Origin: an uncultured Clostridia bacterium
GTDB lineage: Bacteria; Bacillota; Clostridia; Oscillospirales; Ruminococcaceae
Direction: 5' to 3'
Assembly (NCBI GenBank): GCA_944388075.1
Contig: CALXHI010000019.1
Location: 1 to 64,000 of the forward strand
DNA: 64,000 bases
Shown here: in pieces, positions 1 to 8,339 of the stretch
Layout: each line of letters starts with the position of its first letter
How positions within the stretch are numbered: the stretch's first letter is position 1
Position numbers and translations under genes: made by a program
Notes under the pieces: model-generated
Database searches by the model: none
The model's input: the letters and a program-made list of their open reading frames with translations, nothing else
Told to the model about the DNA's origin: nothing

Positions 1-100
1 ATGAACATCGACCGCCTTGCGGCGATGCTTTTGCACCTCTTTGAATTTGTCTTGTCCTTTTTCTTTTTTGATGTTGAAAATAGGGACGTTTTAAAAATGA

Positions 101-626
101 CTGGTTGTTGAGGATACACTAGATAAAGTCTCTTTTTCTGTTCCTTGCGGAACAATCGTTGGACTAATTGGCGAAAATGGTGCAGGTAAAAGTACAACCA
201 TAAATGCTATTCTTGGTTTGATAAATTACGATTCAGGAAACATTGAACTTTTGGGAAAACAAGATACGGAAATAGATGATAGTCTCCGCAATCAGATAGG
301 AGTTGTTTTTGATGGAAACAACTATCCTGATGTACTTTCAGCACAAAAGCTGAATCGTGTTTTCAAAGAAATATACACTACATGGGATGAAAGCCAATTT
401 TTCTCATTACTGAAAAAATGTCTTTGCCAACGGATAAAAAAATCAAGGAATTTTCCAAAGGCATGAACATGAAACTGTCATTGCGGTAGCGTTATCACAC
501 AATTCCAGACTTTTGATTTTGGATGAAGCAACAAGTGGACTTGACCCGGTTGTGCGTGATGATATTTTGGATATGTTTTTGGAGTTTGTGCAAGATGAAA
601 ACAACTCTATTTTGGTTTCATCACAA
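101..626 (+). pseudogene. ABC transporter ATP-binding protein remnant
   Basis: Reading from position 101 gives an ABC ATPase lacking its first strand. The Walker A motif GENGAGKST lies near 173-200 and is followed by ILGLINYDSG. Around 420-465 the frame breaks: the first frame ends at a stop while the +1 frame continues as LPTDKKIKEFSKGMNMKLS, the region before the signature motif. A second shift near 480-490 is needed to reach IAVALSHNSRLLILDEATSGLD, which holds Walker B. The gene therefore has at least two frameshifts, no proper start and no C-terminal third. The DNA is clearly more AT-rich than its right-hand neighbours, which suggests decayed mobile or accessory DNA. Confidence 0.8.
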
Positions 627-735
627 AGAAGTATTTACTCACCCTTATGTCACAGAGGATTTTAAGGAGCTAATAGAGCAAAATGGTATTAAGGGGTTTA
701 AGTTTATCTGTGTATGGCAAGATGACAAAGAATAA
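625..735 (+). pseudogene. C-terminal fragment resembling Imm11/DUF1629 immunity proteins
   Basis: From about 625 a 36-codon frame reads KEVFTHPYVTEDFKELIEQ and then a NGIKGFKF..VW stretch before its stop. The pattern of a serine or threonine followed by EDFKELIE..G..GFKF...W resembles the extreme C-terminus of Imm11 (DUF1629) polymorphic-toxin immunity proteins. It joins directly to the ABC ATPase remnant in another frame, so it is a deletion junction between two unrelated genes. No start or ribosome binding site belongs to this piece. The family assignment rests on a short motif and is tentative. Confidence 0.45.
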
Positions 736-980
736 ATTATTTTTATGTCAATTTTCTTAAAAAGCTGAAATAAAAGTGGTATTCGCTGGAAGACTTGAAT
801 TGCAAGAAAAATGATTTGTGTGAGAGTTCAACTCCCTCTTTCGTAAAACGCAAAATATCTTTTTTATAGTCCTTAGACAAACAAAAACGGCAGATTCTTC
901 GGGATCTGCCGTTTTCCTTTTGAATTCTTTTGTATACCGCCATTTGCCGCATTTTGGCTGCCCAAAATTGCAAATAGCCC
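736..980. other. Intergenic AT-rich stretch
   Basis: No gene is seen between the pseudogene debris and the polymerase promoter. The stretch holds one strong hairpin terminator (884-915) and an AT-rich 100-base segment with no usable frame. Confidence 0.6.
884..915. terminator. Rho-independent terminator, probably bidirectional
   Basis: A perfect 12-bp stem, AAAACGGCAGAT against ATCTGCCGTTTT, with a TCTTCGGG-type loop, ends in T-rich sequence on the plus strand and is preceded by an A-rich run. Confidence 0.85.
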
Positions 981-1009
981 TTGACATTTTGCCGATTTTG
1001 TGGTATCAT
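981..1009 (+). promoter_or_regulatory. Promoter of the Y-polymerase operon
   Basis: TTGACA at 981-986 and TATCAT at 1004-1009 are separated by 17 bp. The predicted start of transcription is near 1016, just before a LexA box. Confidence 0.85.
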
Positions 1010-1017
1010 ATAGAAAA

Positions 1018-1029
1018 GAACGTATGTTC
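1018..1029. promoter_or_regulatory. LexA (SOS) box
   Basis: GAAC-GTAT-GTTC matches the Gram-positive LexA/DinR core GAAC-N4-GTTC exactly. It lies 9 bp downstream of the -10 box, over the expected transcription start, so bound LexA would block initiation. A second box sits at the same relative place before the 4.9 kb operon. Confidence 0.85.
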
Positions 1030-1097
1030 AATTGCAAGAAAGATACCCCATGACATAAAATCGCTCTTGCCGATGCCCGCTGAAAGGAGTTCTCGGT

Positions 1098-2603
1098 ATG
1101 CCAACACGCAGCTATATCGCCATCGACCTCAAGAGCTTCTATGCCTCGGTCGAGTGCCGAGATCGTGGTCTTGACCCGCTCAACACCAATCTCATTGTTG
1201 CCGATGAAAACCGTACCGACAAAACCATCTGCCTTGCCGTCACGCCAAGTCTGAAAGCCTACGGTATTCCCGGACGAGGACGCTTGTTTGAGGCAAAACA
1301 GGTCGTGCGAGAGGTCAATGCCCTGCGCCGACGGCATGCGCCGAATCAACAGTTCACCGGTTCATCCTGTCTGTCCTCCGAATTGCAAGCCAATCCGGCA
1401 TTGGAAGTCGATTTCCTGATTGCACCGCCCCACATGGCTCGCTATATCGAATACAGCACACACATCTACCAGATCTACCTGCAGTATATCGCACCGGAAG
1501 ATATCATCGTCTACTCGATCGATGAGGTGTTCATAGATGTGACCGATTACCTGAAAACCTACCGTTGTACAGCACATACGCTCGCCATGCGCATCATCTT
1601 AGATGTACTTACGCAGACCGGCATTACCGCAACTGCCGGCATCGGCACAAACCTCTATCTCGCCAAGGTCGCCATGGACATTGTCGCCAAACATATGCCC
1701 GCCGATGAAAACGGTGTGCGCATCGCCGAGCTGGACGAACTGCAATACCGGCAAACACTCTGGACCCATCGGCCGCTCACCGATTTTTGGCGTATCGGCA
1801 AAGGCTATGCCGGCAAACTCATCGCCCACGGCATGGAAACCATGGGTGATGTGGCACGCTGTTCTGTGACCAATGCGGTATTGCTCTATCAGCTTTTCGG
1901 GAAAAATGCCGAGCTGCTGATTGACCACGCCTGGGGTTGGGAGTCATGCACCGTTGCAGCCGTGCATGCCTACCGTCCTGCCTCCAACAGCATCAGCAGC
2001 GGGCAGGTTTTGCAGCAGCCCTACACCGCACAAAAGGCTCGATTGGTCATTCGAGAAATGGCTGACCTGCTGACCTTGGACTTGCTCGCCAAAGGCTTGG
2101 TCACCAATCAAATCGTGCTGACCATCGGCTATGACATCGAGAATCTCGCCAATCCCATTTCTGCCGCTCGATATCATGGAGAGATTGTTGTCGATGCCTA
2201 CGGCAGGGCATGTCCCAAGCATGCCAAAGGCACTGCCAATCTCCAAGGGTATACCGCTTCTGCCGGACGGATTCTCCATGCGGTATCTGCCCTCTATGAC
2301 CGCATTGTCGATACGAAATTGCTCGTGCGGCGGCTGACCGTAACGTTTTGTCATGTGCAGCCGGCTGCCCATGCCCCATCCGCAGCAACCTACGAACAGC
2401 TCACACTCTTTGCGGACACAGAAGCGTTGCAGCAACAGCGTGCGGCAGAACGAGCCGCAGAAGAACGGGAGCAGCATATCCAACAAGCCATACTCGAAAT
2501 CAAAACCCGTTTCGGGAAAAATGCGATCTTCAAGGGCATGAATCTTGAAGAGGGCGCAACCGCACGCAGCCGCAATGCCCAAATCGGTGGGCATAAGGCA
2601 TAA
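1098..2603 (+). CDS. Y-family DNA polymerase (UvrX/UmuC type)
   Basis: This 501-residue protein is a lesion-bypass DNA polymerase. The palm motif IAIDLKSFYASVE (catalytic D10) and YSIDEVFID (D142, E143) supply the metal-binding acidic residues. The first 60 residues contain the variant DKTICLAVTPSLKAYGI stretch of the Gram-positive UvrX/YqjW branch rather than the DinB branch. The C-terminal tail (KTRFGKNAIFKGMN followed by RNAQIGGHK) is the one seen in clostridial members. The ATG at 1098 has AAAGGAG 8 bases upstream. A LexA box overlaps the promoter, so the gene should be DNA-damage inducible. It is followed closely by an MFS gene and a YolD-like gene. Confidence 0.93.
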   Translation: MPTRSYIAIDLKSFYASVECRDRGLDPLNTNLIVADENRTDKTICLAVTPSLKAYGIPGRGRLFEAKQVVREVNALRRRHAPNQQFTGSSCLSSELQANPALEVDFLIAPPHMARYIEYSTHIYQIYLQYIAPEDIIVYSIDEVFIDVTDYLKTYRCTAHTLAMRIILDVLTQTGITATAGIGTNLYLAKVAMDIVAKHMPADENGVRIAELDELQYRQTLWTHRPLTDFWRIGKGYAGKLIAHGMETMGDVARCSVTNAVLLYQLFGKNAELLIDHAWGWESCTVAAVHAYRPASNSISSGQVLQQPYTAQKARLVIREMADLLTLDLLAKGLVTNQIVLTIGYDIENLANPISAARYHGEIVVDAYGRACPKHAKGTANLQGYTASAGRILHAVSALYDRIVDTKLLVRRLTVTFCHVQPAAHAPSAATYEQLTLFADTEALQQQRAAERAAEEREQHIQQAILEIKTRFGKNAIFKGMNLEEGATARSRNAQIGGHKA

Positions 2604-2675
2604 ACCAACACCGTACAAAGTCCGACTGACGGCTTGGTACGGCATCCTCCAAAATGTTCAATCGAGGCGAAACCC

Positions 2676-3872
2676 ATGAAAACGAACAAACAACCTTCCG
2701 CCGGTATGCGGAATATTATCCTGTTGGGTCTGATCAGCTGCTTTGCGGATATCTCGACCGAGATGGTCTATCCGATCATTCCTTTGTATTTAACCGCCGC
2801 CCTTGGTGCAAGTCCGGCAAGCATCGGCATCATCGAAGGCATTGCAGAAAGCCTTGCCGGTTTGCTGAAAGTGTTCAGCGGCTATATCAGCGACAAATAC
2901 CATAACAAAAAAGCCATCGCCTTCTCCGGCTATGCCACCGGTCTGATCTACAAGACTGCACTGCTCTTTGCCAGTTCCTGGGTCGGGATTCTGATTGCAC
3001 GCATCATTGACCGCTTCGGCAAAGGCATCCGCACCGCACCCCGGGATGTCATGGTGGCAGAAAGCACCGCCGGCGATACCCTCGGAAAATCGTTCGGCAT
3101 TCACAAAGCATTGGATATGCTCGGTTCCGCCATCGGCATTCTGTCGGCATTCTTGATTCTCACATACCTGGGAGAGCATGTGCAAGCCTACCGCACCGTG
3201 TTCTATGTTTCCATCATTCCCATCGTCATTGCACTCTGCATCTTTCCGTTTGTGCGAGAATCCAAGCACACACGCAAAGCAAGTCCGAACTTGCCGTTCT
3301 GGAAACAGCGAGTCAAGCTTGACCGTCAGCTCAAATGCTATCTGCTTGCAGTCACACTGTTCACGCTCGGGAATTCCTCGAATACCTTCTTGCTGCTGCG
3401 TGCCAATGCTGTCGGCATTGACTCGACACAGGTTATTTTCCTGTATTTTCTATACAATGCCGTCGCATCGCTGCTGGCCATTCCGATGGGCAAGCGTTCC
3501 GACAACGGTGGCCGCAAACCGATTCTGATTGGTGGATACCTGCTGTTTTCCGTGGTATATCTGCTTTTCGGCTTTGCCAAATCCAAAGCCGTCATGCTGA
3601 TTGCATTTCTGCTGTACGGCGTGTATACTGCCGCAATTGCCGGTGTGGAGCGTGCATTTCTCGCAGAGATCGCCCCGCCCGATTACAAAGGCACAATTCT
3701 CGGTTTGCATGGCACATTGGTTGGGATTGCATTACTGCCCGCAAGTGTCATCGCCGGTCTGCTCTGGGAGCATGTCAGTGCCGCTGCTCCCTTTGTGTTT
3801 GGAGCAGTACTTTCCGCTGTGGCAGCCCTCCTGCTCGGATTTGGTCTGCATCGAAAGGAGACGATAACATGA
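2676..3872 (+). CDS. MFS transporter
   Basis: This 398-residue integral membrane protein has about 12 hydrophobic segments and the major-facilitator pattern GILIARIIDRFGKGIRTAPRD in the loop between helices. Its N-terminus reads SCFADISTEMVYPIIPLYL, typical of a clade of uncharacterised MFS permeases that includes metal and drug exporters. The substrate cannot be told. I chose the ATG at 2676, which precedes KTNKQPSAG, rather than the upstream GTG at 2634, because GAGGCG lies at a fair distance and the extra 14 residues are not MFS-like. The gene sits between the polymerase and the YolD-like gene and overlaps the latter by 4 bases, so it is likely part of the SOS-controlled operon. Confidence 0.85.
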   Translation: MKTNKQPSAGMRNIILLGLISCFADISTEMVYPIIPLYLTAALGASPASIGIIEGIAESLAGLLKVFSGYISDKYHNKKAIAFSGYATGLIYKTALLFASSWVGILIARIIDRFGKGIRTAPRDVMVAESTAGDTLGKSFGIHKALDMLGSAIGILSAFLILTYLGEHVQAYRTVFYVSIIPIVIALCIFPFVRESKHTRKASPNLPFWKQRVKLDRQLKCYLLAVTLFTLGNSSNTFLLLRANAVGIDSTQVIFLYFLYNAVASLLAIPMGKRSDNGGRKPILIGGYLLFSVVYLLFGFAKSKAVMLIAFLLYGVYTAAIAGVERAFLAEIAPPDYKGTILGLHGTLVGIALLPASVIAGLLWEHVSAAAPFVFGAVLSAVAALLLGFGLHRKETIT

Positions 3873-4312
3873 ATGTAGCCTGTGGATTTCCCTATGCGGA
3901 TCTGCTGAATTTGCCATATCCTCAATCCACCTTGCGCCGACAAATGGCAATGCAGGAGCGTGCGGCACAGTTTGCGCCTTTTGCGATATTGAGCGGCTAT
4001 GAGGACGCCATTTGCGAAACCGCACGGTTGACCGATGTCATGCCGGAATTGGATGATGACCGCAAAGCCGAGCTTGACCGAAAACAGCAATACCTCAAAA
4101 CCATTTTACAGGAACAACCGCTCGTCACCATCACGCATTTCGTCCCCGATGCCCGAAAATCCGGCGGCAGCGTTCATACCATCACTGCGAAACTTTTGCG
4201 CATCGATGAAGCTGCAAGGATTTTACAGCTGGAATCCGATATTCGCATCGCCTTTGATGCGATTCTCCAATTGGAAAGCGGCGATCTGCCATCCGAAGCT
4301 CCGCTGTTCTGA
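3869..4312 (+). CDS. YolD-like protein
   Basis: This 147-residue protein begins with YADLLNLPYPQSTLRRQMAMQERAAQFAPF and continues with LSGYEDAICETARLTD, the signature of the YolD-like family that normally lies next to Gram-positive Y-family polymerases. A second part (residues about 65-135) reads ITHFVPDARKSGGSVHT and IDEAARILQLESDIRI, also typical. Its start codon overlaps the stop of the MFS gene (ATGA), so translation is coupled. Its role is presumably to assist or regulate the translesion polymerase encoded two genes upstream; this is inferred from constant linkage. Confidence 0.85.
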   Translation: MNVACGFPYADLLNLPYPQSTLRRQMAMQERAAQFAPFAILSGYEDAICETARLTDVMPELDDDRKAELDRKQQYLKTILQEQPLVTITHFVPDARKSGGSVHTITAKLLRIDEAARILQLESDIRIAFDAILQLESGDLPSEAPLF

Positions 4313-4317
4313 ATGTC

Positions 4318-4357
4318 AAAACCACTGTATGCCGTATCCGGCAGTACAGTGGTTTTT
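4318..4357. terminator. Bidirectional terminator between convergent SOS operons
   Basis: AAAACCACTGTA pairs with TACAGTGGTTTT around an inner TGCCG/CGGCA stem. T-runs follow on both strands, so it can end both the polymerase operon and the converging 4.4-4.9 kb operon. Confidence 0.9.
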
Positions 4358-4383
4358 CATATAGTAACACGTTCATAGAACTG

Positions 4384-4716
4384 TCACTCCGTATCTGCAT
4401 CATCATTGTAATAGTATCGCAAAATCCGCCGCAACCGATTGCGGGCACGCAGCAGCGTACGGGAAACCGTACTCGCATCCACACCGTACAATACCCCAAT
4501 CTCTCGCAAGCACATCTGTTCACAGTAATAATGCACAAAGTACGCCCGCTGCTTGTCCGTCAGTTCCGTTTGCCACGCACGCCTCGCAGCAAGAACAGTC
4601 GGCGACTCCGTTTCCTCTTCCCCAAACATCCGCTTTGTCTGCCTTGTCATCTGCGAAATCAAGCTCAAGTCAAAATCCAACACATCTTCATCCACACGCC
4701 TGTTGCGACCAGCCAT
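4384..4716 (-). CDS. Sigma-70 region 4-like HTH protein
   Basis: This 110-residue protein has LTDKQRAYFVHYYCEQMCLREIG followed by VLYGVDASTVSRTLLRARNRLRRIL, a sigma region 4 or RinA/ArpU-like helix-turn-helix near residues 50-100. There is no region 2, so it is not a complete sigma factor. The ATG at 4716 has GAGGAGGAAG upstream and overlaps the end of the preceding gene by 29 bases, so the two are translated together. The promoter of the pair carries a LexA box. It may act as a DNA-damage-induced transcription activator, possibly a relic of a prophage late-gene regulator. Target genes are unknown. Confidence 0.75.
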   Translation of the reverse strand: MAGRNRRVDEDVLDFDLSLISQMTRQTKRMFGEEETESPTVLAARRAWQTELTDKQRAYFVHYYCEQMCLREIGVLYGVDASTVSRTLLRARNRLRRILRYYYNDDADTE

Positions 4717-4942
4717 TTGCTTCCTCCTCGGCTCTCTCCTCCAATTCGTGCATGACATAACGCATGTCCAGCATCTCGTCCCGTAAGGTCACAATGCGCC
4801 TGGTCAGCAGCAGCATGTCTTTGTACGGCATATCCGGCGCAGCACGCAGCTCCGCTTCCAGTTCCCGTCTGCGCCGCTCAATCAAATCCAGAGCAGCACG
4901 GTATTCTTGCAGCATTTTTGTATAATTCCCCAACGATTGCAT
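4688..4942 (-). CDS. Small coiled-coil protein of the SOS-controlled pair
   Basis: This 84-residue protein is almost wholly helical and charged, with MLQEYRAALDLIERRRRELEAEL followed by VTLRDEMLDMRYVMHELEERAEEE, and is likely a coiled coil. I do not recognise a family. The ATG at 4942 follows GGAAGGAGAGG at good spacing; the longer frame to 4987 has no binding site. It is the first gene after a LexA-boxed promoter and overlaps the sigma-like gene, with which it probably works, perhaps as a co-regulator. Small helical proteins placed before phage-type ArpU/RinA regulators look similar. Confidence 0.7.
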   Translation of the reverse strand: MQSLGNYTKMLQEYRAALDLIERRRRELEAELRAAPDMPYKDMLLLTRRIVTLRDEMLDMRYVMHELEERAEEEANGWSQQACG

Positions 4943-4981
4943 GAGGTATCCTCTCCTTCCGGTCATCTTTGAAACAAATAA

Positions 4982-4993
4982 GAACATTTGTTC
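4982..4993. promoter_or_regulatory. LexA (SOS) box of the sigma-like operon
   Basis: GAAC-ATTT-GTTC is a perfect GAAC-N4-GTTC palindrome. It lies 8 bp downstream of the minus-strand -10 box (5002-5007), over the expected transcription start, matching the box at 1018-1029 in position. Confidence 0.85.
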
Positions 4994-5001
4994 TATCTCA
5001 G

Positions 5002-5030
5002 ATTGTACACCGATTTTGCCCGATTGTCAA
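5002..5030 (-). promoter_or_regulatory. Promoter of the 4.4-4.9 kb operon
   Basis: On the minus strand TTGACA (5030-5025) and TACAAT (5007-5002) are separated by 17 bp. Confidence 0.85.
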
Positions 5031-5192
5031 GGCAAACCCATGCCCGTTGTGCAAATGTCAGGACAATGGACTGCATTCTTGCGATTGGGATGTGCTGCCG
5101 TACCCCAAACACAACCGCAAATCGAAATCCGTTTCAAATTCAAAATCTGTTGCCCACTTTGCGCAATATTGTTATAAAATAGCGTTTTGCTC

Positions 5193-5221
5193 TTGACAGA
5201 ATCCCCGATTTGTGCTAAACT
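5193..5221 (+). promoter_or_regulatory. Promoter of the xylanase gene
   Basis: TTGACA at 5193-5198 and TAAACT at 5216-5221 are 17 bp apart. The transcript would have a leader of about 80 bases ending in GGAGGG before the ATG at 5306. The divergent gap 4943-5305 holds only the two promoters and a LexA box. Confidence 0.75.
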
Positions 5222-5305
5222 AAAACTGTTCATTTGTTTGAGGGGGAGCCTTCATATCGTAAAATATATAGAAAATTCGCCAAATATCATGGAGGGATTG
5301 AAACT

Positions 5306-7834
5306 ATGAAGACACATCGACTTCTGAGCATGGCATGTGCAATGGCATTCTGCTTTGGTACTATGCCGCTCACGGGCAGTGCCTTGACACTGACCGAAAA
5401 CACCACAGGCAGCCAAGACGGCTACGACTACGAGCTTTGGAAAGACAGCGGTACCACTAGCATGACGCTGAATGGCAACGGTACGTTCGACTGCTCCTGG
5501 AGCGATATCAACAATGCCTTGTTCCGGACCGGCTACAAGTACGACTGTACGCAGGACTACAAGGAAATGGGCGGCATCAGCATGGAGTATGCCTGCAGCT
5601 ACAGCCCCAACGGCAACTCCTACCTCTCGGTCTATGGCTGGACACGCAGTCCGCTGGTCGAGTACTACATCATTGAAAGTTGGGGCAACTGGAGACCGCC
5701 GGGGGCAACCTCGAAGGGTACTGTCACCATCGACGGCGGTGTCTACGATATCTACGAAACCACCCGTACCAATCAGCCGTCCATCGATGGAACGGCAACC
5801 TTCCAACAGTATTGGAGCGTCCGGCAGGATAAGCGTACCAGCGGCACGATTTCCGTCAGCGACCACTTTGCTGCATGGGAGAATATGGGCATGACCATGG
5901 GTAAGATGTATGAGGTCTCGTTGGTGGTCGAGGGCTATCAGAGCAGCGGCTCTGCCTCCGTCACCAAGAATGTCATCACCGTCGGTCAAGGTACGACCGA
6001 CAATGATGGCAATTCCAGTACTACCACACCGTCCGAATCCGATGTCAGCTTCACAACGCCCACCGGCTCCGGCAGCGGCGTCACCGATGACTTTGAAGAC
6101 ACCGGTACCAGTTGGGCAGGACGTGGCGATGTCAGCTATGGTCTGACCTCCGATTTCAAGCATGGCGGCAATCAGTCACTCTATGTTACCAACCGTACCG
6201 CATCTTGGAACGGCTTATCTGTTGCCGATGATTCGGATCTGGTTGCCGGCAAGAGCTATTCCATCGAATCCTATGTCAGCTATCAGAGCGATACGCTCGC
6301 ATCGCAGGGCTTTACCCTCGGCTTGCAGTACGACCTCAACGGCGAAACCAACTACGAAAACCTGGTCGACGCTTCGGTCAGCGCAGGACAGTGGAGCAAA
6401 CTTGCCGGCGATTTCACCATTCCGAGCGGCGCAACCGCCATCTCGCTTTATGTGCAGTCTGCTTATACAGAGTCGCCGACCGATGACGACCTGATTTCCT
6501 TCTTCCTCGATGACGTTGTCCTGACCAAGAAGGCAGATTCCGGCAACTCCGGCAGCACGGATATCAGCAAAGTCAGCACCTATCTCAAGGAGGCATTTGC
6601 ACCCTGCTTTAAGATTGGTACATCCGTCAGCCCGAATGAGCTGAATTCCGGCGCAGACTTCATCAAGAGTCACTTCAACAGCATTACACCCGAAAATGAA
6701 CTGAAGCCCGAAGCCCTGCTTCAGCAGTCCGCTTCCCAGCAGAACGGCAACAACGTTAACCCGACCATTTCGCTCGACCGTGCTTATCAGACGCTCAAAT
6801 TCTGTGAGGACAACGGCATTCCGGTTCGTGGTCATACCTTCGTATGGTACAGCCAGACGCCGGATTGGTTCTTCCGTGAGAACTTTACCAACGATGGCGC
6901 ATATGTCACACCGGAAATCATGAACCAGCGTCTTGAAAACTTCATCAAGAATACCTTCGATGCCCTCGCAGCCCAGTTCCCGAACCTCGAAATCTATGCC
7001 TACGATGTCTGCAATGAGCTGTTTCTCAATGACGGCGGCGGTATGCGCGGCTCTGACCAGTCCGGCTGGATGAAGGTCTACAGCGATGACAGCTTCGTGA
7101 TCAATGCTTTCACCTACGCCCGCAAATATGCACCCGAAGGCTGCAAGCTCTACATCAACGACTACAATGAGTACATCCCCGCAAAGACACAGAACATCTA
7201 CGATATGGCAATGAAGCTGAAAGAGCAGGGCTTGATCGATGGCATCGGCATGCAGTCCCACCTCGACACCGGCTATCCGTCCGCTGCCACCTATCGCACC
7301 GCATTGGAGAAGTTTGTCTCCACTGGTCTAGATGTGCAGATTACCGAATTGGATATCACCTGCACCGATTTCACCGCACAGGCTGAGCTTTACAAGCAAA
7401 TCTTCCAGATTGCCGTTGACAATGCCGATTCGATCTCCTCTCTCACACTATGGGGTACGAATGACAGTGTCAGCTGGCGCAGCAGCCAGAATCCGCTGCT
7501 GTTCAGCTCCGGCTATCAGCCCAAAGAGGCTTACGATTCCGTTCTGGAAGTTGCTGCCGGTATCGACAGTGGTTCTACCACAACTACCGCACCGACAACG
7601 ACTACCACCACGACAACACCCACACCGGACGGTATGACCGGTGATGTGGACTGCAACGGTATCATCAATATTGCAGATGTCGTTCTGTTGAACCGTTATC
7701 TTATAGAAGATTCCTCTATCGTTGTCACCGAGCAAGGCTTGAACAATGCCGAATGCGACAATGCGACAGGTCTGACCACCAACGATGCAAGCAAGCTTAT
7801 GCGCTTTCTCGCAAATCTGGAAACCTCATTGTAA
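5306..7834 (+). CDS. Cellulosomal bifunctional xylanase, GH11-CBM22-GH10-dockerin
   Basis: This 842-residue secreted enzyme has a signal peptide (residues 1-26) and a GH11 xylanase domain (about 30-227) with nucleophile E119 in [13 protein letters not shown] and acid/base E209 in [10 protein letters not shown]. After a Ser/Thr linker follow a CBM22-like module (about 247-409), a GH10 xylanase (about 418-755) with acid/base E571 in YDVCNEL and nucleophile E681 in VQITELDIT, a Thr-rich linker and a type I dockerin (about 779-842) with duplicated calcium loops [12 protein letters not shown] and [12 protein letters not shown]. It cleaves xylan with two unrelated folds while docked on a scaffoldin. 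The same pairing occurs in XynA of R. flavefaciens. The ATG at 5306 is chosen for GGAGGG and the signal peptide. Confidence 0.95.
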   Translation: MKTHRLLSMACAMAFCFGTMPLTGSALTLTENTTGSQDGYDYELWKDSGTTSMTLNGNGTFDCSWSDINNALFRTGYKYDCTQDYKEMGGISMEYACSYSPNGNSYLSVYGWTRSPLVEYYIIESWGNWRPPGATSKGTVTIDGGVYDIYETTRTNQPSIDGTATFQQYWSVRQDKRTSGTISVSDHFAAWENMGMTMGKMYEVSLVVEGYQSSGSASVTKNVITVGQGTTDNDGNSSTTTPSESDVSFTTPTGSGSGVTDDFEDTGTSWAGRGDVSYGLTSDFKHGGNQSLYVTNRTASWNGLSVADDSDLVAGKSYSIESYVSYQSDTLASQGFTLGLQYDLNGETNYENLVDASVSAGQWSKLAGDFTIPSGATAISLYVQSAYTESPTDDDLISFFLDDVVLTKKADSGNSGSTDISKVSTYLKEAFAPCFKIGTSVSPNELNSGADFIKSHFNSITPENELKPEALLQQSASQQNGNNVNPTISLDRAYQTLKFCEDNGIPVRGHTFVWYSQTPDWFFRENFTNDGAYVTPEIMNQRLENFIKNTFDALAAQFPNLEIYAYDVCNELFLNDGGGMRGSDQSGWMKVYSDDSFVINAFTYARKYAPEGCKLYINDYNEYIPAKTQNIYDMAMKLKEQGLIDGIGMQSHLDTGYPSAATYRTALEKFVSTGLDVQITELDITCTDFTAQAELYKQIFQIAVDNADSISSLTLWGTNDSVSWRSSQNPLLFSSGYQPKEAYDSVLEVAAGIDSGSTTTTAPTTTTTTTTPTPDGMTGDVDCNGIINIADVVLLNRYLIEDSSIVVTEQGLNNAECDNATGLTTNDASKLMRFLANLETSL

Positions 7835-7864
7835 GCTGTATTCCCATCAGGCCATAAAAACATC

Positions 7865-7899
7865 AGAGGCTGTTGCACCTATCGTGCAGCAGCCTCTTT
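7865..7899. terminator. Terminator after the xylanase gene
   Basis: AGAGGCTGTTGCAC pairs with GTGCAGCAGCCTCT (one T-G wobble), followed by TTTCCT. It also faces the converging minus-strand operon. Confidence 0.85.
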
Positions 7900-7928
7900 C
7901 CTCATATCCCATTGACAGAATCGCATTC

Positions 7929-8339
7929 TTATGTTACAATGCCAATATGGTGCAATCGATATTCCAGAATATACAGCGGTATCGCACCAATGGCGTAGCT
8001 CATCATATCCTCCCACGCAAAGCTCGTGCCAATCAGCGTTCGCAGCAAGCCATTCGTGATGCCCATGCAATCAACAAAGCCCCATGCCTGCAAGCCTTCT
8101 ACCCCAAAGCAGAACCCGAGCAGCACAGTCGGCAGCAGCCAACCATATTGCGGTTTGGCGGGTGCGATACAGCGATACAGGCAATACAGCAGCATAATTA
8201 CCAGCACATCGCCGAGATAATATCGCACCCAATTGCCGGAAATGAATAGCCCAATGCAAAGCTCTATCCCAAAGAGCAGCAGTGCCGCAAGCCCCATCAT
8301 CCGGCGAATGCTGTTACTCGTTATGCAATTGTTCCGCAT
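7929..8339 (-). CDS. DUF2809 family membrane protein
   Basis: This 136-residue protein has four to five membrane segments and the family pattern GNWVRYYLGDVLVIMLLY, then FCFGVEGLQAWGFVD and LIGTSFAWEDMMSYAIG. The function of the family is unknown. The ATG at 8339 follows GGAGGAG on the minus strand; it lies inside the end of the upstream gene (overlap of 26 bases), so it is translationally coupled. It is the last gene of a four-gene operon with DUF4173, XRE and DUF2975 genes. Confidence 0.85.
   Translation of the reverse strand: MRNNCITSNSIRRMMGLAALLLFGIELCIGLFISGNWVRYYLGDVLVIMLLYCLYRCIAPAKPQYGWLLPTVLLGFCFGVEGLQAWGFVDCMGITNGLLRTLIGTSFAWEDMMSYAIGAIPLYILEYRLHHIGIVT

Noticed and set aside
1..111. 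A 36-codon plus-strand frame at the left edge and a minus-strand Lys/Arg-rich frame that could be the end of a mobilisation protein.
   Set aside because: The piece is cut by the window edge, has no ribosome binding site, and the match to relaxase C-termini is only composition.
780..850. A tRNA-like T-arm (GAGTTCAACTC) before the terminator at 884.
   Set aside because: No D-arm, anticodon stem or acceptor pairing could be built around it.
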